Assembly (NCBI RefSeq): GCF_014201115.1
Contig: NZ_JACHDO010000001.1
Coordinates: 4,402,001 to 4,466,000, forward strand
Origin: Nocardiopsis metallicus
GTDB taxonomy: Bacteria > Actinomycetota > Actinomycetes > Streptosporangiales > Streptosporangiaceae
Reading direction: 5' to 3'
DNA length: 64,000 nt
Shown here: piece after piece, positions 23,667-32,052 of the stretch
How the letters are laid out: every line of letters begins with the position of its first letter
Numbering within the stretch: position 1 is the first letter of the stretch
Program-made: the position numbers and the translations under genes
The notes under the pieces: generated by a model
Seen by the model: only the letters and a program-made list of their open reading frames with translations
Database searches by the model: none
Told to the model about the DNA's origin: nothing

Positions 23667-24419
23667 ATGTCCGCAGGTCCGCGGGTGATCGCGGCGGTTC
23701 TGGCCGGAGGGGTCGGGGCCCGGATGGGCGCGCCCTCCCCCAAACAGCTGCTGCCCCTGGAGGGTCGGCCCATCATCGAGCACTCGATCGCGGCCTTCGA
23801 GGCCAGTCCCGAGGTGGACGAGATCGTGGTGCTGATGGTCGAGGAGTACGTGGGGCGGGTCGAGGACATCGTCGCCGAGGCCGGTTTCGGCAAGGTCTCC
23901 CGGGTGCTTCCGGGCGGGGCGACCCGGACGGACACCTCCTACGCGGCGCTGTCGGCGATGGCCGGGGCGGCCGACTCCGACCTGGCGCTGCTGCACGACG
24001 CGGCCCGGCCGCTGGTGCGCCCGGGGACGATCGCCGCCTGTGTGGCGGCGCTCGGTTCGGCGGGGGCCGTGGGTGTGGCGGTGCCCAGCGCCGACACCGT
24101 GGTGCGGGTGGCGCCGGGGCGCACCGGTGGCGAGGTGATCGCGCAGACCCCGGACCGTTCCCGGCTGCGCAGGATGCAGACCCCCCAGGGCTTCCGGTTG
24201 GGTGTGGCACGGCGCGCCTACGAACTGGCGATGGCCGATCCCTCGTTGGTGGCCACCGACGACTGCGGGGTGGTGCTGCGGTACCTGCCCGAGGAGGAGG
24301 TGCGGATCGTGCCGGGTGAGGAGACCAACATCAAGGTGACCAACCCGGGTGACGTGGAGGTCGCCGAAACCCTGCTGCGCCGGATGCGTGCGCACGCCGA
24401 TCCGGGTGCGCCCTCATGA
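23667..24419 (+). CDS. ispD: IspD/TarI-family cytidylyltransferase
   Basis: A 250-residue CTP-dependent cytidylyltransferase. The motif AAVLAGGVGARMGAPSPKQ (residues 9-27) binds CTP; LLHDAARPLV, RMQTPQGF and the closing TNIKVTNPGDVEVAE complete the IspD fold. IspD makes CDP-methylerythritol in isoprenoid synthesis; TarI makes CDP-ribitol for wall teichoic acid and shares all these motifs. The LAGG loop (rather than AAG), the adjacent TagGH exporter, the coupled phosphodiesterase and the lack of an ispF neighbour favour a polyol-phosphate role, but motifs alone cannot decide. ATG 23667 has GGGAAG upstream. Confidence 0.82.
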   Translation: MSAGPRVIAAVLAGGVGARMGAPSPKQLLPLEGRPIIEHSIAAFEASPEVDEIVVLMVEEYVGRVEDIVAEAGFGKVSRVLPGGATRTDTSYAALSAMAGAADSDLALLHDAARPLVRPGTIAACVAALGSAGAVGVAVPSADTVVRVAPGRTGGEVIAQTPDRSRLRRMQTPQGFRLGVARRAYELAMADPSLVATDDCGVVLRYLPEEEVRIVPGEETNIKVTNPGDVEVAETLLRRMRAHADPGAPS

Positions 24420-25189
24420 GCGCGGTCTTCGGGGCCACCGCGGTGATCGGCCACCGGGGCGCGGGCCGGGGCGTGGTCGACGGCGCGCTGGAGAACACGC
24501 CCGCCTCCTTCGAGCTGGCGGCGCGGACCGGCGCGGACTGGATCGAGATCGACGTGCGCCGCACCGCCGACGACCGGCTGGTGCTCTTCCACAACGCGGC
24601 GCTGGACGACGGCCGCGCGATCGTGGACCTCACCGAGGAACAGTGCCGGGCGGCGGGCCTGGCCGGTCTGGAGGAGGGGTTGGCCGCGATCCCGACCGAG
24701 CTGGGCCTGGACGTGGACGTCAAGACGGTGATGGAGGACGGGGTGGACGCCCCGGCCCGGCGGACCCTGTCCCTGGTCCTGCCGTTCCTGCGCCGGGAGG
24801 CCAAGCGGCGCCGGATGTTCGTCTGTTCTTTCGACCCCGGTCTACTGCTGGGTGTGCGCGAGGGCGCTCCGGGGGTCGCGACGGCGTGGATGCCCTACGT
24901 GCGCAACCCGGCGGACACGGCGGTCCCGGGCGCGGTGGGCATGGGCTGCCCGATCGTGGCGGTGGACGCCCGGGCGCTGGGATTGTCGGGGGAGAACCCC
25001 CGGCCGGGCCGCCGGGAACTGGAGTACACGGTGGAGACGGCGCACCGGGCCGGGTTGGAGATGATCTCCTGGTGCCCGGCCCCGGTGGACGCCGCTCGGT
25101 TCGCCCGTGCCGGAATGGACGCCGTCGTCGTGGACGACGTCCCCGGAGCGGTGGCGGCGCTGAAGGAGGCGACCGGGAGCACCGGGTGA
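24416..25189 (+). CDS. Glycerophosphodiester phosphodiesterase family protein
   Basis: A 257-residue TIM-barrel GDPD. VIGHRGAG with the catalytic His, ENTPASFELAARTGADWIEIDVRRTADDRLVLFHN carrying the metal-binding Glu/Asp and second His, DVDVKT, and the C-terminal VVVDDVPGAVAAL are all present. It lacks a signal peptide, so it should act in the cytoplasm. Its ATG overlaps the cytidylyltransferase stop (ATGA), implying linked functions, perhaps turnover of glycerophosphodiester units or a CDP-polyol by-product. It ends 12 bases from the convergent DUF4429 gene. Confidence 0.88.
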   Translation: MSAVFGATAVIGHRGAGRGVVDGALENTPASFELAARTGADWIEIDVRRTADDRLVLFHNAALDDGRAIVDLTEEQCRAAGLAGLEEGLAAIPTELGLDVDVKTVMEDGVDAPARRTLSLVLPFLRREAKRRRMFVCSFDPGLLLGVREGAPGVATAWMPYVRNPADTAVPGAVGMGCPIVAVDARALGLSGENPRPGRRELEYTVETAHRAGLEMISWCPAPVDAARFARAGMDAVVVDDVPGAVAALKEATGSTG

Positions 25190-25201
25190 GGCGGGATCCG
25201 C

Positions 25202-26299
25202 TCAGATGCGGTCGAGTAGTTCGGCCTTCTTCGCGCTGAACTCCTCGTCTGTGAGCAGTCCCTTGGCGTGGAGGTCGCCGAGCCGTTCGATCTGCTCGAA
25301 GATCCACGCGGTGTCGGCGCCCGCCGCGCCCGCGGGGGCGGCGGGCGGTGCGGGTGCCGGGGCGGGCTCGGCCTCCGGGGGCCGCTGTGCCTCGGCCGGC
25401 TCCTCCGGACCGTCCTCACCGACCTTGGCGCTCCCCAGACCGGGCAGGTTCAGGGTCAACCGCGGCCCGCGCATGACCTCCATGGTGTTGCGGGCCGCCT
25501 CCTTCCACCACTCCGGGTCGTCGAAGCCGGGCGGGGCCTCCTCCGTGCCGTCCGCACCGGACGCGAGCGCGGGTCTGGTGGCCCCGCCCAGCGCCCAGCG
25601 GTGCGCGGTCACCGCGGCGGCGAGCAGGAGCACCTGGTGGATCTCGTTGCCCTCCTCACCGGCGCGCAACAGGTTGAGGTCGTTCTTGGGTTTGGCCGAG
25701 GTGCCCTCGGCGTTCTCGCGGGTGATGAAACGGACGAAGCCCCAGCCCCAGTCGTCCAGGGGCATCCACTCCACGCCGGTGATCTCGGCGAGGTCGTACT
25801 CCCGGCGCTGTTTCTTCTTCTTGAAGCTGCTCGCGTAGCTGCCGCCCCAGACCAGGGTCAGCCGGCCGGCCTCCAGGCGGGCGGTGCCCTCACAGGTCCT
25901 GATGTGCAGGGGCAGGGCGGGCACCAGGCGCGTCGGGGTCGCGGGGTCGGGCGGTCCGGCCTGACTGGCGGCGAACGTGATCTGGTCGGCCAGGTACTCC
26001 GCGACCAGCTCGGTCTTGGCCGGACCGGTCAGCCGGAAGGGCTCGGACTTCTCGTCGAGCATCGCCCCGACGGCGGCGTAGGGGTCCATCCGGTCGCGCA
26101 TCCGCAGGTTCATCACCCAGCCGTTCTTGCGCCCGGCTCCGGGGAGGAAGTCCACGCTCTGGACCGCGGAGACCGGGAGTTCCACGCTGCCGAGCAGTTT
26201 GAGCAGCGGGCTCTTGAACCAGCCCTTGGTCTCGTACCTGATGGAGATCGACTCACCGTCGAACACCCAGGCGGCCTGGTCCCCGCGCAACTCGTCCAT
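25202..26299 (-). CDS. DUF4429 and SHOCT domain protein
   Basis: A 365-residue cytoplasmic protein. Two related beta-rich modules (about 10-110 and 125-230) match the DUF4429 pattern: AAWVFDGESISIRYE opens the first and EGTARLEAGRLTLVW the second. A Pro/Ala/Glu-rich linker (290-330) leads to a C-terminal SHOCT motif, IFEQIERLGDLHAKGLLTDEEFSAKKAELLDRI, a short two-helix tail found on many oligomerising or membrane-associated proteins. DUF4429 is found chiefly in actinobacteria; its role is unknown. It is convergent with the phosphodiesterase and downstream of a GT2 gene terminator. Confidence 0.82.
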   Translation of the reverse strand: MDELRGDQAAWVFDGESISIRYETKGWFKSPLLKLLGSVELPVSAVQSVDFLPGAGRKNGWVMNLRMRDRMDPYAAVGAMLDEKSEPFRLTGPAKTELVAEYLADQITFAASQAGPPDPATPTRLVPALPLHIRTCEGTARLEAGRLTLVWGGSYASSFKKKKQRREYDLAEITGVEWMPLDDWGWGFVRFITRENAEGTSAKPKNDLNLLRAGEEGNEIHQVLLLAAAVTAHRWALGGATRPALASGADGTEEAPPGFDDPEWWKEAARNTMEVMRGPRLTLNLPGLGSAKVGEDGPEEPAEAQRPPEAEPAPAPAPPAAPAGAAGADTAWIFEQIERLGDLHAKGLLTDEEFSAKKAELLDRI

Positions 26300-26341
26300 G
26301 TCTCCCTCTCCGGTCTTCCTTGGTCCCCTTGCCTAGCAGAA

Positions 26342-26367
26342 CGTCCGCCCCCGTTCGAGGGCGGACG
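26342..26367 (-). terminator. Terminator after GT2 gene
   Basis: A 9-bp stem CGTCCGCCC/GGGCGGACG with an eight-base loop lies 39 bases downstream of the GT2 stop. Confidence 0.65.
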
Positions 26368-26405
26368 CCGTCCGCATGTGGCCGCTCGGGGCGGCGGGAT
26401 TCGGG

Positions 26406-27419
26406 TCAGGCGGTCTTGGAGCCGCTGTTCGATCGGGCGGTGCGGGAGTCCGCGCCGAGCCCGGGCGGGCTGGTGATGAAGCCGACGCCCCACGACATGT
26501 GCATGGTGGCCAGCGCGACCGGGATGAGCGGCCGCGAGGAAGCGGGCAGGCCGCGGGTGAGCGGCACCGACGCGGCGGTGATCAGGGCCAGGTAGGCGCC
26601 GGGCACCAGCCACAGCGGCCAGAAGAACGCTCCGCCGACCAGACCGACGGTGATCCCGGCCACGGCCACCGGCGGGGCCAGGTAGCGCAGGTTGATCGTG
26701 CCCTTGTGCTGGCGGGCGACCACGCGCCGCCAGCGACCGTAGTGGAAGTACTGCTTGGCCAACAGCTTGATGTTGCGGCGCGGACGGTAGGAGACCCGCA
26801 TCCGGGGCTGGAACCAGACGGTGCCGCCGGTGGTGCGGATGCGGTGGTTCATCTCCCAGTCCTGCGCGCGCAGGAAGGCCTCGTCGTAACCGCCGACCCG
26901 CTCCAGGGCCGAGCGGCGGAAGACGCCGAGGTAGACGGTGTCGGCGGGACCGCCCTCACCGCCGGTGTGGAAGCGGGCGTTGCCCACGCCCACCTTGGAG
27001 GTCATGGCGGCGGCCACGGCCTTCTCCCAGGGAGTGGTGCCCTCGGCGGCCATGATGCCGCCGACGTTGTCGGCCCCGGTCTCGTCGAGGGTCTCCACCG
27101 CCACCCTGAGGTAGTCGGAGGGCATCATCGCGTGGCCGTCGACGCGGGCGACGATGTCGTGCGAGGAGGCGCCGATGGCGGCGTTCAGTCCGGCGGGGGT
27201 CTTGCCGGTGGGGTTGTCCACCACCTTGACCCGGGGATCGGCGGCGGCGAGGCCGTCGGCGACCTCGCGGGTGCGGTCCGAGGAGGGTCCGACGCCCAGA
27301 ACGACCTCGAGCTCGCCCGGGTACTCCTGGGCGAGGACGTGCTCCACCGCTGCGGCGAGGTGGCGCTCTTCGTTCAGTACGGGCATGACGACGGAGACAG
27401 GCGGCCAGGACACGGGCAC
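26406..27419 (-). CDS. Glycosyltransferase family 2, membrane-anchored
   Basis: A 337-residue GT-A enzyme. VSVVMPVLNEERHL opens the nucleotide-binding half, IVARVDGHAMMPSDYLRVAVETL carries the D-x-H/D metal motif, YDEAFLRAQDWEMNHRIRTTGG is the acceptor-binding ED-like motif, and FHYGRWRRVVARQH resembles the (Q/R)-x2-R-W motif of processive or polyprenyl-linked GT2 enzymes. Two C-terminal hydrophobic segments (about 247-270 and 275-290) anchor it in the membrane. This architecture fits succinoglycan/ExoA-like glycosyltransferases. Start is GTG 27419 or GTG 27413, the latter with better ribosome spacing. It probably extends a lipid-linked glycan. Confidence 0.86.
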   Translation of the reverse strand: MPVSWPPVSVVMPVLNEERHLAAAVEHVLAQEYPGELEVVLGVGPSSDRTREVADGLAAADPRVKVVDNPTGKTPAGLNAAIGASSHDIVARVDGHAMMPSDYLRVAVETLDETGADNVGGIMAAEGTTPWEKAVAAAMTSKVGVGNARFHTGGEGGPADTVYLGVFRRSALERVGGYDEAFLRAQDWEMNHRIRTTGGTVWFQPRMRVSYRPRRNIKLLAKQYFHYGRWRRVVARQHKGTINLRYLAPPVAVAGITVGLVGGAFFWPLWLVPGAYLALITAASVPLTRGLPASSRPLIPVALATMHMSWGVGFITSPPGLGADSRTARSNSGSKTA

Positions 27420-27572
27420 TTCCCAAGGTCAAGACTGTCGGGACTGCGCCGGCTCCCCGGGGCCTTCAGGGTGGCAACGCATGAAGGTGCCGCGGGGGCT
27501 TGACGCGCGCTCAACGGTACTGCACGCGGCCCGGGGATCCGGACCGCTCGGCTCCGCCGTCACACCCAGGGA

Positions 27573-27815
27573 TCAGGACCTGTTCTTGATCGGCAGGCCG
27601 TCCGAGTCCTTGAAGTTGCCCGTGACGACCATGATGAAGTCGATCAGGGCCCAGATGCCGAGACCACCGCAAGTGAGGATCATCAGGACGCCGGTTCCGG
27701 TCTTACCGGTGTAGAAGCGGTGGACGCCCAGACCGCCGAGGAAGAAGCTGAGCAGGACGGTGGTGAGCCAGTCCTTGGGGGACAGGGCCTCGGGGTGCTG
27801 CGGGTACGCGTTCAT
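27573..27815 (-). CDS. TM2 domain protein
   Basis: An 80-residue membrane protein starting at ATG 27815, chosen for the GGAG nine bases upstream; an upstream ATG at 27836 lacks a site. The TM2 domain fills the protein: WLTTVLLSFFLGGLGVHRFYTGKTGTGVLMILTCGG, then GIWALIDFIMVVTG, giving two helices joined by a short turn with the typical G-x-H-x-F-Y. Function of bacterial TM2 proteins is not known. It is divergent from the LCP gene. Confidence 0.85.
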   Translation of the reverse strand: MNAYPQHPEALSPKDWLTTVLLSFFLGGLGVHRFYTGKTGTGVLMILTCGGLGIWALIDFIMVVTGNFKDSDGLPIKNRS

Positions 27816-28109
27816 TTCGTTTGACTCCAGGGACATGAGGAGGGAGTTGGGGGTAACGGACGTACCGGTCCCCTGACAGCCGGGGACACGTGCGAGAGAA
27901 GACCGGTACTTCCACCCCGTATGGGGCGACATGCATGACGCCGGGCAGGTCAGAGCGGTTTACATGATTTCCCGGAACCAACGCGGTCGTTCCCGGCTCG
28001 AAACATATCGGGGGCAACACGCCGAGGGTTGACATCCCGCGCCCTTCGGCCGATCGGGTGACAACCTAGGTACCAAGGACACCGCTGAACGGGTGGGACG
28101 GGGACGCCG

Positions 28110-29615
28110 ATGAGCGACGACGACGCCGGACGGCGCAGGACGACGGGCGAGTTCCGACGCGAACGCTCACAGCCCGTACCACCCGGTGATCGGCGCTCCC
28201 CCAGGTCCGGCCGGGTCACCGTGCCCAGCCCGCGGGTGCGCCGCCACCGCAACGGCCTGCTGCTGATGAGCGTGCTCTCGGTGCTGGTCCTGCTCGCCTC
28301 GGGCACCTCGTGGGCGATCACGGGGTGGATGTCGGGCTCCCTGAACCGGTTCGACGTGTTCGGCGGGCTGTCCGACGGCGACCGCCCGGCGGAGACCGGA
28401 GGGCTGACCTTCCTCGTCATCGGCTCCGACAGCCGGGGCGAGATGAGCAAGGAGGACCAGAACGCGCTCAGTGTGGGCTCCACCCCGGGGCAGCGTTCGG
28501 ACGCCATCATGCTGGTGCGGCTCAACCACGAGCGCGACCACGTCACCGTGATCGGCCTTCCCCGCGACCTGTGGGTGGACATACCCGGCGAGGGTGATGA
28601 CAAGATCAACGCCGCCTACGCCTACGGCGGCCCCCGGCTAGCGGTCCAGACCGTGGAGTCGGTCACGGACGTGCGCATCGACCACTACGTCGAGGTGGAC
28701 TTCAACGGGTTCGTGGACGTGGTCGACGCCCTGGACGGGATCGACGTGTGCCTGCCCGAGGCGATCAACGACCCCAAGGCGCACTTGGACATGGAGGCCG
28801 GTACGCACCGGGTGGACGGCAAGGAGGCGCTGGCCTTCTCCCGGACCCGGGCCACCGCCCGCGGCGACCTGGACCGGATCGACCGCCAGCAGCAGGTGCT
28901 GTCGGCCATGCTCGACCGGGCGATGAGCACCGAGACGCTCTCGAACCCGACCAAGCTGACCGCGTTCCTGGACAGCGCGCTCTCCTCGGTGACGGTGGAC
29001 GAGGGACTGGACACCAGCACCATCAACGACCTCGCCTATCAGATGCGCGACCTCGACCTCGGAGAGGTCACCTTCGCCCAGGTGCCCATCGCCGACATGA
29101 ATCACTGGACCCCGCGCGGCGACGTCGCCCTGCTGTGGGACGAGCCCGCGGCGCGGGAGATGTTCGCGGCGGTCAACGCCGACCGCCCGTTGGTGGAGCC
29201 GGAGCCCGAGGCCGAGGACGACGGTGGGGAGGCCGAGCCGGTTCCGGGCGACATCAGCCTGCGGGTGTTCAACGGCACTGCCACCCCGGGTCTGGGGGCG
29301 CGGCTGGACAACCAGCTGGCCACGGCCGGGTTCGACGTCACCGACGGCGCGGAGAACTGGAGCAGCCGGGACGTGGCCCGCACGGAGGTCAGGTACGGTC
29401 CGGGTCAGGAGCGGGCCGCCGAGTACCTGGCCCAGACCCTGCCTGGGTCGGAGACCGTGGAGGACCGCACCCTGGACGACGGCCTCCAGCTCGTGATCGG
29501 ATTCAACTACACGACGTTCGAAGCCCCCGAGGCCGTGGAGCCCGAACCGGAGGAGGAGCCCTCCGCCGGTACCGAAACAGCCACCACGACCGCGAAGGAC
29601 AACATCTGCGGGTGA
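28110..29615 (+). CDS. LytR-CpsA-Psr (LCP) family polymer ligase
   Basis: A 501-residue membrane-anchored enzyme: cytoplasmic basic N-terminus (1-48), one helix (about 49-71), an LCP domain (about 98-260), and a LytR_C domain (about 383-472) ending in an acidic tail. LCP motifs are visible: FLVIGSDSR, SDAIMLVRLN, GLPRDLWVDIPG, KINAAYAYGG, and LAFSRTRATARGDLDRIDRQQ with Arg/Asp residues that bind the polyprenyl pyrophosphate. LCP enzymes transfer lipid-linked teichoic acid, arabinogalactan or capsule to peptidoglycan on the outer face. This gene thus supplies the attachment step for the polymers made by the surrounding glycosyltransferase and exporter genes. Confidence 0.93.
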   Translation: MSDDDAGRRRTTGEFRRERSQPVPPGDRRSPRSGRVTVPSPRVRRHRNGLLLMSVLSVLVLLASGTSWAITGWMSGSLNRFDVFGGLSDGDRPAETGGLTFLVIGSDSRGEMSKEDQNALSVGSTPGQRSDAIMLVRLNHERDHVTVIGLPRDLWVDIPGEGDDKINAAYAYGGPRLAVQTVESVTDVRIDHYVEVDFNGFVDVVDALDGIDVCLPEAINDPKAHLDMEAGTHRVDGKEALAFSRTRATARGDLDRIDRQQQVLSAMLDRAMSTETLSNPTKLTAFLDSALSSVTVDEGLDTSTINDLAYQMRDLDLGEVTFAQVPIADMNHWTPRGDVALLWDEPAAREMFAAVNADRPLVEPEPEAEDDGGEAEPVPGDISLRVFNGTATPGLGARLDNQLATAGFDVTDGAENWSSRDVARTEVRYGPGQERAAEYLAQTLPGSETVEDRTLDDGLQLVIGFNYTTFEAPEAVEPEPEEEPSAGTETATTTAKDNICG

Positions 29616-29650
29616 CCACCCGAGGTGGTCCCCGCCAAGGAAGGGTTAGC

Positions 29651-30346
29651 GTGCTCCGCCACCTGGTCGGCCTGCTCGCCGGCATCGCCCTGGCCCCCGC
29701 CCTGTGGGTGGGCATCGCCTGGTCGGCCGACCTCTTCCCAAAGATCACCCAGGGTGATGTGAGTGTGACAACCGTGTTGTCCGTGGTGGTGCTGTGCCTG
29801 GTGGGGATAGTGGGCGCCTACCTGGTGGCTTCGCGGCTCTCCCCGCTGACAGCGGGCGCCGCCGGGACCCTCCTGACGGCGCTGTGCCTGTGGCCGGCCC
29901 TCTCCCCCGCCTCGGTGGAGTCGGCCCTGTACTGGATCAACGACGAGGTCTTCCTCTACCCGAACGGCGCGGGGCTCGGCGTGGCCCTGCCACTGGGCGT
30001 CCTCCTCCTGGGTTCGGCGGTGTCGCCGACCCGCTGGCGGGCGGCGAACGACCTCGGCTCGACGGGTGTTCCGGTCCGGGAGCGGGTGGTGGCCAGCACC
30101 AGCCGGGAAGACTACGCGGGGCGGTCGGGGCAGGACACCGTGGTCGAACCGGATCAGCCCTGGAACGACGGCGGCCCGGTGGGCGACACCGTCCCGGACG
30201 TCCCCCCGCCCACCTCACCGATCCGCGAGTATGACGATCCGAACAAAACCACGACACCGTTTCGCCGCGGGGAGACCGGTGCCGTGTGGACCCCGCTGGA
30301 CGAGGACCCCGACCACACCCGGTCGTTCGGCGACGGCAGGTACTGA
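29651..30346 (+). CDS. Hypothetical four-helix membrane protein
   Basis: A 231-residue protein from GTG 29651, preceded by AAGGAAGGG. Four hydrophobic segments occur in the first 140 residues (about 4-25, 38-60, 67-85, 110-128), followed by a 90-residue polar, Pro/Asp/Thr-rich cytoplasmic tail that looks disordered. It begins 35 bases after the LCP stop, so it is probably cotranscribed and may assist or anchor the LCP ligase. No known domain is recognised. Confidence 0.7.
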   Translation: MLRHLVGLLAGIALAPALWVGIAWSADLFPKITQGDVSVTTVLSVVVLCLVGIVGAYLVASRLSPLTAGAAGTLLTALCLWPALSPASVESALYWINDEVFLYPNGAGLGVALPLGVLLLGSAVSPTRWRAANDLGSTGVPVRERVVASTSREDYAGRSGQDTVVEPDQPWNDGGPVGDTVPDVPPPTSPIREYDDPNKTTTPFRRGETGAVWTPLDEDPDHTRSFGDGRY

Positions 30347-30613
30347 AGTCACGGTCGGGCGCCTGCCGCGTGTTCGCGCAAACGCTCCTCCCCGGTACGT
30401 ACCGGCTCCCACCCGCCGGTAATCTGTGCGCCTGACTGTTCACGTGTTGTTCGGTCACGCGCCAGACCCCGACGCGTAGGGTGATGCACCGTCCCCCCAC
30501 GGACGACCCGTCGGCCGAACCATGTCCGTTTTCTGCCCTCCTGTGGGATGTGAGCCGTCATGAGCGGGCACACCAGCAGACGAGGCGCGTGCGGAAACGA
30601 GGAAGGAACACCA

Positions 30614-31945
30614 GTGGTCGAAGCGGAACGCATGCGGGTATCCGTCATCGGAACCGGCTACCTCGGCGCCACCACGGCCGCCTGTCTGGCCGAGATGGGC
30701 TACGAGGTCATGGGCCTCGACGTCGACGAGGCCAAGATCGACCTGCTCCGCTCCGGCAAGGTCCCCTTCTACGAGCCCGGGCTCGCCGAGCTGCTGACCG
30801 AGAACCTCCGGACCGGTCGGCTGCACTTCACCACCGACTTCGCCCAGGTCGCCGCCTTCGCCGACCTGCACCTGATCTGTGTGGGCACCCCGCAGCGGGA
30901 CGAGTCCGGAGCCGCGGACCTGAAGTACGTCAACTCGGCGATCGACAACCTCGCCCCGTACCTGACCCGGCCGACCGTGGTCGTGGGCCGCTCCACCGTC
31001 CCGGTGGGCACCGCCGCCACCCTGGCCGCCCGGCTCTGCGCCCTGGCGCCCGTCGGCGAGGAGGCCGAGCTCGGCTGGAGCCCGGAGTTCCTGCGCGAGG
31101 GCTTCGGGGTGGAGGACACCCTGCGGCCCAACCGCATCGTGCTCGGCACCGACTCGCCCCGGGTGGAGAAGGCGGTCCGCGCGCTCTGGCAGCAGCAGGT
31201 GGACGAGGGCATCCCGTTCCTGGTCACCGACCTGCAGACCGCCGAGCTGGTCAAGGTCTCGGCCAACGCCTTCCTGGCCACGAAGATCTCCTTCATCAAC
31301 GCCATGGCCGAGGTGTCCGAGGTCGCTGGCGCCGACGTCATCCAGCTCGCCGAGGCGCTGTCCTACGACGACCGCATCGGCGGCAAGTTCCTCGGCCCCG
31401 GCCTGGGCTTCGGCGGCGGCTGCCTGCCCAAGGACATCCGGGCGTTCATGGCCCGCGCCGACGAACTGGGCGTGGAGCCCGCGCTGTCCTTCCTGCGCGA
31501 GGTGGACGCGATCAACCAGCGCCGTCGGGCGCGCACGATCGACATCGCCCGCCAACTGATCGGCGGCAACTTCGCCGGATGCACCGTCACCGTGCTGGGC
31601 GCGGCGTTCAAGCCGAACTCCGACGACATCCGGGACTCGCCCGCGCTGGACGTGGCCTCGACCATCGCCTCCCTGGGCGCGCACGTCACCGTCTACGACC
31701 CAGCCGCCCTGGAGCGGGCCCGCGAGGCGCACCCGGAGCTGAACTACGCGAACTCCATGCTGGAGGCCGCCCGCGACGCGGACGTGGTCCTCCTCCTGAC
31801 AGAGTGGGCGGAGTTCCGCGAGGCCAACCCCGAGGAACTGGCCGCCGTGGTCGCCCAGAAACGCATCGTCGACGGCCGCAACGCCCTGGACCCGATCTAC
31901 TGGCGCGCGTCCGGCTGGACCTACCGCGCCCTGGGTCGCCAGTAG
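30614..31945 (+). CDS. ugd: UDP-glucose 6-dehydrogenase
   Basis: A 443-residue NAD-dependent dehydrogenase producing UDP-glucuronate. The GTG at 30614 is favoured, with GGAAGGA six bases upstream. VIGTGYLGATTAACLAEMGY is the Rossmann loop, then ICVGTPQ, GRSTVPVGTA, SPEFLREG, KVSANAFLATKISFINAMAE, and the catalytic segment GPGLGFGGGCLPKDI with Cys270. It differs from the WecC-type dehydrogenase at 5844 in these motifs, which match UDP-glucose enzymes, so the locus may feed two uronic acids into wall polymers. A terminator follows at 31957. Confidence 0.92.
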   Translation: MVEAERMRVSVIGTGYLGATTAACLAEMGYEVMGLDVDEAKIDLLRSGKVPFYEPGLAELLTENLRTGRLHFTTDFAQVAAFADLHLICVGTPQRDESGAADLKYVNSAIDNLAPYLTRPTVVVGRSTVPVGTAATLAARLCALAPVGEEAELGWSPEFLREGFGVEDTLRPNRIVLGTDSPRVEKAVRALWQQQVDEGIPFLVTDLQTAELVKVSANAFLATKISFINAMAEVSEVAGADVIQLAEALSYDDRIGGKFLGPGLGFGGGCLPKDIRAFMARADELGVEPALSFLREVDAINQRRRARTIDIARQLIGGNFAGCTVTVLGAAFKPNSDDIRDSPALDVASTIASLGAHVTVYDPAALERAREAHPELNYANSMLEAARDADVVLLLTEWAEFREANPEELAAVVAQKRIVDGRNALDPIYWRASGWTYRALGRQ

Positions 31946-31956
31946 CCTCCCACCGG

Positions 31957-31982
31957 ACGGCCGCTCCACAGGGGGCGGCCGT
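31957..31982 (+). terminator. Terminator after ugd
   Basis: Stem ACGGCCGC/GCGGCCGT with a 10-base loop, followed by TGTTG, 12 bases after the ugd stop. Confidence 0.7.
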
Positions 31983-32011
31983 TGTTGGGCATCCATGATT
32001 AACTCCACTAA

Positions 32012-32039
32012 GTATCAATACCCTCACTCTGAGTGATAC
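32012..32039. promoter_or_regulatory. Nested inverted repeats upstream of TNT gene
   Basis: GTATCA at 32012 pairs with TGATAC at 32034; inside are GTAT-CA-ATAC (32012-32021) and CACTC-T-GAGTG (32025-32035). The cluster ends 13 bases before the ATG in an AT-rich stretch, so it should overlap the promoter or leader of the secreted-toxin gene. The regulator is unknown. Confidence 0.45.
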
Positions 32040-32052
32040 CGAATGGAGTCCC

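Noticed and set aside
27816..28109. Possible riboswitch before the LCP gene
   Set aside because: The region has a TTGACA at 28030 and small dyads, but no arrangement I know of a riboswitch class and no matching -10.
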